Shown here one piece after another: positions 44,953-51,530 of a stretch of 51,530 nt of DNA. A program made the position numbers and the translations under genes. The DNA comes from JBOGVA01 sp050692195. Its GTDB lineage: Bacteria; Actinomycetota; UBA4738. Each line of letters starts with the position of its first letter. Position 1 is the first letter of the stretch. The DNA lies in assembly GCA_050692195.1 (NCBI GenBank), contig JBOGVA010000048.1:1-51530 (forward strand), read 5' to 3'. Under the pieces are notes generated by a model. That model worked only from the letters and a program-made list of their open reading frames with translations. It did no database searches and was not told the origin of the DNA.

Positions 44953-47124
44953 ATGAACACAGGGTCGGCCGGGAGGTCGCGGGGGGCCTCCGGAGTTCTT
45001 CTGGCCACCGCGGTGGCCCTGGCGGTGCTCACTTTCGCCCTGGCCGCGCCGAGGTGGACGGCCGCCCTCCTTGGCGACACTCAAGCCGTGGGCGGGAACA
45101 CGTTCAGCGCCTCGAACTGCTTCCAGGCACGGTTGGGATCGGTCCAGAGCGGTACGGCGGCCAGCAGCGCAAATGGGACGCTCACGGTCGGAATGACCGC
45201 GGCGGTGAACCCCGCGAGCGCTTTCTTGCTGTTCAACATCCGGCACAACAGCAACCGGCCGGTCGGATCGCTGCTCAGAGGGCGGATCGCCACGTCGACC
45301 ACCCTCGAGTTCGTGCGCGTGACCGACGAGGCCGCCCCGGTCACGATCGACATCCGGTGGTACGTCGTGGAATACGCGTGCGGCGTGAGCGTCCAGCGCG
45401 GGCAAGTGACTCAGACCGCCACCACGATCGACATACCCATCACTCCCGTCGGCGCGGTGGGCCGAGCCTTCGTGACGTGGTCCAAGACGCCGGTGAACAT
45501 TGACACCAACTGGAGCCAGGACGACCCAGTGATCATGGAGCTGACCTCCACGAGCAACCTCCAGCTCAGGGTGGACAGCGCGAACGCCAGCCACGTCATC
45601 TGGTGGCAGGTCGTCGAGTTCACCATCCCCGGCGACATCAGCGTCCAGCAGGGCACCACCTCGCTTCTGGGGGCCGCCCTCTCGACGCCCGTGACCCTGC
45701 CTACGCCCGTCGACGTCGGCAGGACGTTCGTCCTGGTGAACTACCGAACGGCCGGGACGGGCCCAGACGTCGGGGCCAGGATGCTCCGAGCGGAACTGAC
45801 CGACTCCACCACCATCACGATCGACCGGTCGGTCTCGGGAACGCCGGACGACATCACCGAGATCCACTGGCAGGCGATTGAGCTGAACGAGGGCTCCCGT
45901 GTTCAGCGAGGGAGTGCCACGCTGGCCGCCGGTGCGGCGACCGCCAGCATCGCGATCCAGCCGATCGCCGTCGGTCGGTCCGCCGCGTTCGCCTCGGTCC
46001 AGTCCGGGGGAGGCCAGAACACCGGACGGTCCCCCTACGTGGCGGACGACGTGGTCGGCGTGGGCGCGGTGACGGCCTCGCTCACTTCGACCCAACTGAC
46101 ACTCGACCGGACCAGCACGGCGGCGGCGACCGACATCGGCTGGTTCGTGGTGGAGTGGGGCGGACCGCCCTGGTGGAACGCCGCCTACAACTGGAGGCGG
46201 GCGATCGACGTGACCGCTGGGGCCGCGATCGCAGCGGGCTATTCGTTGTCGGTCACGTTCGACCATGCGGGGCTGGTGGGCGCCGGCAAGGCCCTGGCCA
46301 ACGGAAACGACGTCCGAGTGGTGTACTGGAACGGATCGGGTTGGGTCCAACTGGCCCGGTTCCGGGACGAAGGGTCGGCGTGGAACACCTCGGCGACGCA
46401 GGTCTGGTTCAGGGCGCAGTCGCCGGTCGCGGCCGGCGCGAGCGACGGGAACTATTTCATGTACTACGGAAACTCGGCACCGGGGGGGCCGCCAGCCAAT
46501 CCGTCGAACGTCTTCTTCTTCTACGATCGTTTTCCCGGACCGGGCCTCAGCGCCAGCTGGACGGTCCTGCGGCCCCCTGCGGCCGGCTGGTCGGTCAGCG
46601 GCACCCTGAGCATCAACATGGACCCGAACGAGGACTTCTGGGGCGCCACGAACAATGCCCCGCTCTTCCACGTGGCCGCGCCGGCCGGCGACTTCGAGGC
46701 CCAGGTCGAGCAGTTCGGGCGGCCCATCGCCAATGGACACACGGGTGGCATCCTGGACTACCAGGACGACGACAACTACATCGCCGACTACCACGACAAC
46801 ATCGCCGGCGCCGAGACGGTGGAGTACGTGCGGGAGGCCGCCGGGGCTCCCACCAGCCAGACGGTTGGGGTTTCCTCCAACCCCCTCTACCTACGGATCC
46901 GCAAGCTGGGGACGAGCTACACGGGCTGGTATTCGACGAATGGCGGGGCGACGTTCACCCAGGTCGGCACGCCCCAGACGATCACCCTCGGCCCGATCAG
47001 GATCGGCCTTACAGCGTTCAGCTTCACCACGAACGTGAGGACGATGAGCTTCGACAACATCCGGGTGCGAAACCTGGTCAACCCCGAGCCGAGCAGCTCA
47101 CTGCGCATCGAAGACCGCCCGTAG
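44953..47124 (+). CDS. Large secreted multidomain surface protein (adhesin-like) with a SipW-type signal; DUF2341 and lectin-like domains
   Basis: 723 residues. A hydrophobic signal (about 15-38) ends with LLGDTQAVGGNTFSAS, the same pattern as in the TasA-like protein, implying processing by the adjacent SipW-type peptidase. Residues about 45-400 contain four beta repeats, each marked by an I-x-W-x-V-V-E strand (codons at 45352, 45598, 45862, 46135) and SVQRG/SVQQG. A DUF2341-like domain follows at about 405-520 (YNWRRAIDVTAG, GNYFMYYGN), then a concanavalin/laminin-G-like domain at about 525-715 (YDRFPGPGLSASW, GHTGGILDYQDDDNYI). No membrane anchor or LPXTG motif is present. ATG 44953 is preceded by GGAGCGGAG. 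Probable role: surface adhesion or glycan binding within a matrix. Confidence 0.8.
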   Translation: MNTGSAGRSRGASGVLLATAVALAVLTFALAAPRWTAALLGDTQAVGGNTFSASNCFQARLGSVQSGTAASSANGTLTVGMTAAVNPASAFLLFNIRHNSNRPVGSLLRGRIATSTTLEFVRVTDEAAPVTIDIRWYVVEYACGVSVQRGQVTQTATTIDIPITPVGAVGRAFVTWSKTPVNIDTNWSQDDPVIMELTSTSNLQLRVDSANASHVIWWQVVEFTIPGDISVQQGTTSLLGAALSTPVTLPTPVDVGRTFVLVNYRTAGTGPDVGARMLRAELTDSTTITIDRSVSGTPDDITEIHWQAIELNEGSRVQRGSATLAAGAATASIAIQPIAVGRSAAFASVQSGGGQNTGRSPYVADDVVGVGAVTASLTSTQLTLDRTSTAAATDIGWFVVEWGGPPWWNAAYNWRRAIDVTAGAAIAAGYSLSVTFDHAGLVGAGKALANGNDVRVVYWNGSGWVQLARFRDEGSAWNTSATQVWFRAQSPVAAGASDGNYFMYYGNSAPGGPPANPSNVFFFYDRFPGPGLSASWTVLRPPAAGWSVSGTLSINMDPNEDFWGATNNAPLFHVAAPAGDFEAQVEQFGRPIANGHTGGILDYQDDDNYIADYHDNIAGAETVEYVREAAGAPTSQTVGVSSNPLYLRIRKLGTSYTGWYSTNGGATFTQVGTPQTITLGPIRIGLTAFSFTTNVRTMSFDNIRVRNLVNPEPSSSLRIEDRP

Positions 47125-47299
47125 CCCGATCGGAGAGCCACCGGCCCAGACGCCCGCCCTCTTCGCTCATAGCTCGGCATCTTGATCTCTCCCGCTCTCC
47201 TCGAGCAGATGGACCCGAGAGAGCATTCGGCGAGAGCCCCGCTCGCTCCCGGCGACTCCATCTCCTCCGTCCGATCCCCCCTGAAACCCTGCCGTCTGC
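47125..47299. other. Gap between the adhesin and the next ORF
   Basis: 175 bp with no convincing gene, ribosome binding site or terminator. It contains short purine-rich runs only. Confidence 0.5.
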
Positions 47300-47821
47300 G
47301 TGAACGACGACATCGCGGACCCAGGCAATCGAGCGCCCCTGTTCACTCGCGGGAATGACGTCACACCCCTGAGCGGCTTGGTGCTCCCCACCGGCCAGGT
47401 CGGGGACGAGGGGCTGTTCATGCTCACCTTGCCCGATCCGCAAATCAGCCTGCAGAACGGGGCCCTCTTCACCACGCACGAGCTGGTAACGGCGACCGGC
47501 GAAGCCAGCGACGAGAACAATCTCGATAAGGTCGACGCCGTAGTGCCACTTGGGGATGCGGACATCGCCAGGCTGGAAGGCAGGATCGTCTGCGGACTTG
47601 TATTCGACAGCGACGTCAGCGTGACCAACCACGACCCGCCGTCCGCGAGCCTGAAGGGCGCGACGTTGGGCCTCACCGCGTTCAGGGTGACGGCAGTGAA
47701 CCCGAACCCGGCGGGTCCTGACAACCTGCTGATGATCACCGTGGACCTGCTGCCCTCGGCTGACGTCCAGGGCGTGTGCGCGGGAGCTTCGGGGGCCCCC
47801 GGCCCTCCTTCCGAGAGCTAG
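47300..47821 (+). CDS. Hypothetical protein downstream of the adhesin
   Basis: 173 residues from GTG 47300; the frame is open only from 47285, so the start cannot lie much earlier. No signal peptide or membrane helix is seen. The composition (many Asp, Gly, Pro, Val; segments LVLPTGQVGDEGLFML and GLTAFRVTAVNPNPAGPD) suggests a beta-sandwich extracellular domain, so the gene may have lost an N-terminal signal or be a remnant of a longer surface protein. No Shine-Dalgarno precedes the GTG. Its TAG stop lies inside the target duplication of the IS481-type element, so the reading frame was not shortened by that insertion. Confidence 0.5.
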   Translation: MNDDIADPGNRAPLFTRGNDVTPLSGLVLPTGQVGDEGLFMLTLPDPQISLQNGALFTTHELVTATGEASDENNLDKVDAVVPLGDADIARLEGRIVCGLVFDSDVSVTNHDPPSASLKGATLGLTAFRVTAVNPNPAGPDNLLMITVDLLPSADVQGVCAGASGAPGPPSES

Positions 47822-47822
47822 C
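47817..47822. repeat. Target-site duplication (left copy) of the IS481-type element
   Basis: GCTAGC directly precedes the left inverted repeat; the right copy is at 48871-48876. The hexamer is itself palindromic. Confidence 0.85.
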
Positions 47823-48870
47823 TGTAGTTCCCACCAGCGTTGTTTACAGCCGTGAGGCCGGAGGTCGGCCACCCAACGCGGTGTGGGGACGGACCGAATT
47901 GTAGAACTCCAACCACCGGCTCAGGGCAGCCAGCCGAGCTCCGTTGCTCCGGTAGAGACGGGCGTATGCCCACTCCTCCAGCAGGGTCCGGTTGAACCGC
48001 TCCACTTTGCCGTTGACCTGGGGGCGGCGGGTCGGGATCAGCAGGTGGCGTATGCCCGACTCAGCCACCGCCGCCCGGAAGTCGCTCGACAGCGTGTAGC
48101 TCATGTGGTTGTCGGTCATCACCGCCTCCACGGCCACCCCATGGGTGGCGAAGAACTCCCGGGCTCGACGAAGGAACGCTCCTGTGGTGGGTCCCCGCTC
48201 ATCCGGATGGACCTCCACGTAGGCCACCCGAGAGTGGTCGTCCACGGCGGCGTGGAGGTAGTCGTAGCCCAGACGTCGTCGCCGATCCGCAGCGGTCCTC
48301 GATCCCCGGCCGCGAAGGCGCCACCCGCCGCCAGGAGGGATCCGGCCCAGCTTCTTGACGTCCACGTGGAGGAGCTCGCCGGGGCGGGCTCGCTCGTAGC
48401 GACGGATGACCCTGCCGGTGGGACGGTCCATCCAGGCCAGGCGGTGCAGGCCGTGGCGGCGGAGAACACCGTAGACCGTGGACCGGGGATGGCCGAGTGA
48501 CCAACCCAGACGGTGCGGGCCGTGCTTGGTCCGCCGGCGGGCCTCCAGGATCCGGTGGACCTGGCGAGGCGGCAGGGCATGCGGGCAGCGCCGAGGCCTG
48601 GACGTCCTGTCGAGCAACCCGGGCAGTCCCTCCTCGTGGAACCGCCGGACCCACTTGTGAGCGGTGGCCCGGGAGACATTCATGGCTTCGGCCGCTCGAG
48701 CCACCGGCCAGCCGTGCACCAGGACCCGTTCCACCAGCGCAGCTCGACCGATCGGGGTGAGCTTGGCCCTAGCATGGGCCATGGAGAGCCTCCTTTCCGG
48801 GTCGGGACCTTGTCAGCCCCTCACCGTGACGGGAGGCTCTCCCGTGTCAACAACCTTCGTGGGAACTACA
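47823..48870 (-). mobile_element. Complete IS481-family insertion sequence, 1,048 bp
   Basis: Bounded by imperfect 26-bp terminal inverted repeats (47823-47848 and 48845-48870), both starting TGTAGTTCCCAC and ending GTTGTT-N-ACA, with 4 mismatches. It is flanked by 6-bp GCTAGC duplications and carries one uninterrupted transposase gene. All parts needed for transposition are present, and the intact duplication suggests fairly recent insertion. It lies one nt after the stop codon of the hypothetical gene and about 220 nt before alaS. Confidence 0.92.
47844..48782 (-). CDS. IS481-family transposase
   Basis: 312 residues. An N-terminal helix-turn-helix (VARAAEAMNVSRATAHKWVRR, quoted as RAAEAMNVSRATAHKW) binds the ends. 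The DDE catalytic triad is Asp in LHVDVKKLG, Asp in VMTDNHMSY and Glu in GKVERFNRTLLEEW. FYNSVRPHTALGGRPP is the characteristic family ending. It runs from 88 nt inside the right inverted repeat nearly to the left one. No frameshift or stop interrupts it, so it should be active. Confidence 0.94.
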   Translation of the reverse strand: MAHARAKLTPIGRAALVERVLVHGWPVARAAEAMNVSRATAHKWVRRFHEEGLPGLLDRTSRPRRCPHALPPRQVHRILEARRRTKHGPHRLGWSLGHPRSTVYGVLRRHGLHRLAWMDRPTGRVIRRYERARPGELLHVDVKKLGRIPPGGGWRLRGRGSRTAADRRRRLGYDYLHAAVDDHSRVAYVEVHPDERGPTTGAFLRRAREFFATHGVAVEAVMTDNHMSYTLSSDFRAAVAESGIRHLLIPTRRPQVNGKVERFNRTLLEEWAYARLYRSNGARLAALSRWLEFYNSVRPHTALGGRPPASRL

Positions 48871-48876
48871 GCTAGC
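48871..48876. repeat. Target-site duplication (right copy) of the IS481-type element
   Basis: GCTAGC, identical to 47817-47822, directly follows the right inverted repeat. Confidence 0.85.
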
Positions 48877-49077
48877 GGGCGAACTGCATCGGTCGGCAGG
48901 TCCAGCCTGGTGGCCGCCAGGCCTGCTGGCGGCTGTCTCTGCGAGATCTCTCGTGGCATAGACGTCGACGATCGCCCCGATGAAGCGGAGGCTGCCAAGG
49001 CTCGACCATCATTCGGCCAGGCGTTTCCCAGCCGTAGCACTCTCGCGGGAGGACCGAGGTCCATCAGGGGCACTCGG

Positions 49078-49083
49078 TAGACT
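49078..49083 (+). promoter_or_regulatory. -10 hexamer TAGACT of alaS, leaderless spacing
   Basis: TAGACT ends 7 nt before ATG 49091; the bases between (GGCCACC) are no ribosome binding site. Confidence 0.5.
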
Positions 49084-49090
49084 GGCCACC

Positions 49091-51499
49091 ATGCAGGGGA
49101 GCGAGATCCGGCGGGCGTTCCTCCGTTTCTTCGAGGAGAGAGGCCACAAGGTGGTGCCGTCCTCCTCTCTCATCCCCAACGACCCCTCGCTCCTGCTGAC
49201 CAACGCCGGGATGAACCAGTTCAAACCCTACCTGCTCGGCCTCGAAGAGCCCCCGTATTCGCGAGCCGCCACCGCCCAGAAGGTCTTCCGCACATCCGAC
49301 CTGGAGAACGTGGGCCACACGGCTCGGCACTTCACCTTCTTCGAGATGCTCGGGAACTTCTCGTTCGGCGACTACTTCAAGAAGGAGGCGATCGTCTGGG
49401 CCCATGAGTTGGTCACCGAGGGCTACGGCATCGACCACGACCGGCTGTGGGCAACCGTTCTCGAGGACGACGACGAGACCGTCGAGATCTGGGTGGACCA
49501 GGTCGGAATCCCCAGAGAGCGGATCGTCCGGCGGGGCAAGGAAGACAACTTCTGGTGGATGCACGTTGCGGGGCCTTGCGGCCCGTGCTCGGAGATCTTC
49601 GTGGATCGCGGCCCGAAGTACGGTCCGGAAGGAGGCCCGGCCGTCGACGAGGACCGGTTCCTGGAGATCTGGAACGTCGTGTTCATGCAGAACGAGTGCG
49701 ACGACCAGTCGAACGTGTTGCGCGACCTGCCGAAGCAGAACATCGACACCGGGAGCAGCCTGGAACGGGTGGCCATGATCCTCCAGCGGACGGACACGGT
49801 CTTCGAGACCGATCTCCTCCGGCCGCTCGTGGACGTGGCGGAGCAGGTTGCCGGGCGAAAGTACGGGGCGGACGAAAAGGACGACATTGCCCTGCGGATC
49901 TTGGCCGAACACGGCCGGGCCACGACCTTCCTGATGGCGGACGGCGTCTTGCCGTCGAACGAGGGCCGCGGCTACGTCCTGCGCAGAATGCTCCGTCGCC
50001 TGGTCACCTACGGGCGGAAGCTCGGGGTGGACCGGCCGGTCATGTCGCAGTTCGCGGAAAAGACGATCGAGCTGATGGGCGAGGCCTATCCGGAGCTCGT
50101 CGCGAACAAGCCCTTCATCCTCCAGGTGGCCGCCTCCGAAGAGGAGCGCTTCGGGGACGCCTACCTGCACGGTATCGAGCTGTTCCGGGAGGAGGTGCAG
50201 AAGGCCAAGGCGGGAGGATCGCCGGTCCTGCCCGGCGAAGCGGCCTTCCGGCTGCACGACACCTTCGGGTTCCAGCTAGAGCTGACCCTGGAGCTGGCGC
50301 GGGAGGAAGGCCTCACCGTCGATACGGACGCATTCGCCCGCCTCATGGAGGAGCAGCGGCGCCGCGCGCAGCTGGCGTCGAAGAAGGGCGACGTGGGGGA
50401 GGGTGTGCTCGGAGAGGTGGCCTCTGCCGTGGGGCGCACCGAGTTCGTTGGCTACGAGCGATTGGAGTCCGATGCGCGCCTGGCCGACCTGGTGCTCGAC
50501 GGCTCCCGGGCCGAGGGGGCGGCGGAGGGCCAGCAGGTGAAGATCGTGCTCGACCAGACGCCGTTCTATGCGGAGGGAGGCGGCCAGATGGGGGACGCCG
50601 GAGTCATTCGATCTCCGAGCGGCCTCATCGAGGTGAGGGACACGCGGCCGGGCCCAGGGGGGATCATCGTCCACGAGGGGGTCGTGGCCTCGGGCGAGGT
50701 TCGCCGGGGCGAAGAGGTCGAGGCGCGGGTGGATGCGGCGCGTCGGGAGGCCACCGCGCGGTCGCACACCGCCACTCACGTCCTCCACCACACCCTCCGC
50801 CAGTTCCTCGGCGAGCACGCCCGACAGGCCGGATCGCTGGTGGCTCCTGGACGCCTCCGGTTCGACTTCACCCACTTCGAGCCGGTATCCCGCGAGGCGC
50901 TGGAGGAGCTCGAACGCCTGGCCAACCGGCGACTTGCGGATGACCAGTCGGTCCGGGCCTACGAGACCACCTTCGAGTTCGCCAGGAGCGAGGGAGCCAT
51001 CGCCCTGTTCGGCGAAAAGTATGGCGAGATCGTTCGCGTGGTGGAGGTGGGCGATTACTCGATCGAGCTGTGCGGGGGCACCCACGTGCGCCACACGGGA
51101 GAGGTCGCGCTGCTCCGGATCCTCTCGGAGGGGAGCATCGGCTCCGGGTTCCGGCGTCTGGAGGCCCTCACCGGGCCCGACGCGCTCACTCACGTCAACC
51201 TGGAACGCCGGCTCCTGGAGGAGGTCATGGAGGCGGTGGGGGCGAGCGACCCCGCGAGCGTTCCCGACCGGGTCCGCCACGCCGTGGGCCGGATCAAGCA
51301 GCTCGAGGCCGAGCTGGGGAGGATCCGCCGCGAGGAGCGCGATCGGGAGGTGGAGGAGCTGGCGAGCACGGCGCGGGAGCTCGCGCCGGGGGTGAAGCTG
51401 CTGATCGCCCGGATGGATGGGAAGGAGGAGGGGGAGCTTCGGGAGCTGGCGCCCAGGCTGAGCAGCCGCAGCCGATCGGGAATGCCGGCCAGGGCCTGA
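49091..51499 (+). CDS. alaS: Alanine-tRNA ligase, 3' end abnormal (C-terminal domain truncated)
   Basis: 802 residues from ATG 49091; full AlaRS is usually 870-900. The class II core is intact (FLRFFEERGHKVVPSSSLIP, given here as RFFEERGHKVVPSSS; TNAGMNQFKPYLLG; RHFTFFEMLGNFSFGDYF). So is the editing domain (SHTATHVLHHTLRQFL and ELCGGTHVRHTGE, whose Cys and His ligands are present). The C-Ala domain begins normally (GVKLLIARMDGKEEGELRELA), but after about 51460 it ends in APRLSSRSRSGMPARA and a stop. The reverse complement of the last 70 bases reads GGPRGEALDQALAGIPDRL, like a genuine AlaRS C-terminus, so an inversion or assembly chimera is suspected. Confidence 0.93.
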   Translation: MQGSEIRRAFLRFFEERGHKVVPSSSLIPNDPSLLLTNAGMNQFKPYLLGLEEPPYSRAATAQKVFRTSDLENVGHTARHFTFFEMLGNFSFGDYFKKEAIVWAHELVTEGYGIDHDRLWATVLEDDDETVEIWVDQVGIPRERIVRRGKEDNFWWMHVAGPCGPCSEIFVDRGPKYGPEGGPAVDEDRFLEIWNVVFMQNECDDQSNVLRDLPKQNIDTGSSLERVAMILQRTDTVFETDLLRPLVDVAEQVAGRKYGADEKDDIALRILAEHGRATTFLMADGVLPSNEGRGYVLRRMLRRLVTYGRKLGVDRPVMSQFAEKTIELMGEAYPELVANKPFILQVAASEEERFGDAYLHGIELFREEVQKAKAGGSPVLPGEAAFRLHDTFGFQLELTLELAREEGLTVDTDAFARLMEEQRRRAQLASKKGDVGEGVLGEVASAVGRTEFVGYERLESDARLADLVLDGSRAEGAAEGQQVKIVLDQTPFYAEGGGQMGDAGVIRSPSGLIEVRDTRPGPGGIIVHEGVVASGEVRRGEEVEARVDAARREATARSHTATHVLHHTLRQFLGEHARQAGSLVAPGRLRFDFTHFEPVSREALEELERLANRRLADDQSVRAYETTFEFARSEGAIALFGEKYGEIVRVVEVGDYSIELCGGTHVRHTGEVALLRILSEGSIGSGFRRLEALTGPDALTHVNLERRLLEEVMEAVGASDPASVPDRVRHAVGRIKQLEAELGRIRREERDREVEELASTARELAPGVKLLIARMDGKEEGELRELAPRLSSRSRSGMPARA

Positions 51500-51530
51500 T
51501 CCAGCGCCTCGCCCCTCGGGCCGCCGGCCA

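Noticed and set aside
47300..47821. Gene truncated by the IS481-type element
   Set aside because: The TAG stop lies within the duplicated target GCTAGC, so the frame ended at the same codon before insertion.

Overview
The window is 51.5 kb of GC-rich bacterial chromosome. It is most likely from an actinobacterium (Actinomycetota), probably a lineage without close cultivated relatives. Four things support this: the order thrS - HIT - CDP-alcohol phosphatidyltransferase - PatA-like acyltransferase - PimA-like mannosyltransferase (the phosphatidylinositol-mannoside locus); ruvC-ruvA-ruvB followed by yajC-secD-secF-apt-rel; a DUF222/13E12-type HNH gene behind a LexA box; and many genes whose start codon lies 6-10 nt after a TANNNT hexamer, as expected of leaderless mRNAs. 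The left edge cuts through an IS3-type element and the right edge falls in an apparently chimeric alaS 3' end, so the window may be a whole assembled contig.

Layout. 1-2.0 kb is accessory DNA: an IS3-family terminus that has truncated an MNT nucleotidyltransferase (antitoxin type), its HEPN-like partner, a tRNA-Val(GAC) 3' half resembling an attachment site, and a Tat-exported cysteine-rich protein. 2.0-10.0 kb is a signalling block: a GAF-GAF-PP2C phosphatase (RsbU/SpoIIE type), a 1399-residue soluble poly-HAMP hybrid histidine kinase built on exact 276-bp repeats, a receiver-histidine kinase, and a receiver fused to an RsbW-like ATPase. Together they look like a phosphorelay feeding a partner-switching module. 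After tRNA-Val(CAC), 10.3-41.6 kb is dense housekeeping DNA: thrS, HIT, an EF-G-like GTPase, pgsA-like/patA/pimA, lemA-htpX, a DUF3048 lipoprotein-like gene, trpS, pdxS/pdxT, yebC, ruvCAB, yajC-HD-secD-secF, apt, rel, dtd, a metallo-hydrolase, hisS-aspS, rarA and two small membrane-protein genes. Many neighbours overlap as ATGA or GTGA, implying translational coupling.

41.7-48.9 kb is an insertion between the two small membrane genes and alaS, which I recall being neighbours in many actinobacteria. It carries an M20 peptidase, a TasA/camelysin-like secreted protein, a SipW-type signal peptidase, a 723-residue multidomain surface protein with the same kind of export signal, an unrecognised ORF, and an apparently intact 1,048-bp IS481-family element with a 6-bp target duplication. 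The TasA-like/SipW-like/adhesin trio is the best candidate for an undescribed system: a dedicated secretion-and-matrix module in an actinobacterium. alaS closes the window, but its last codons are replaced by sequence whose reverse complement reads like the AlaS C-terminus.

All family assignments were made by reading motifs and translated sequence. No database search was run.
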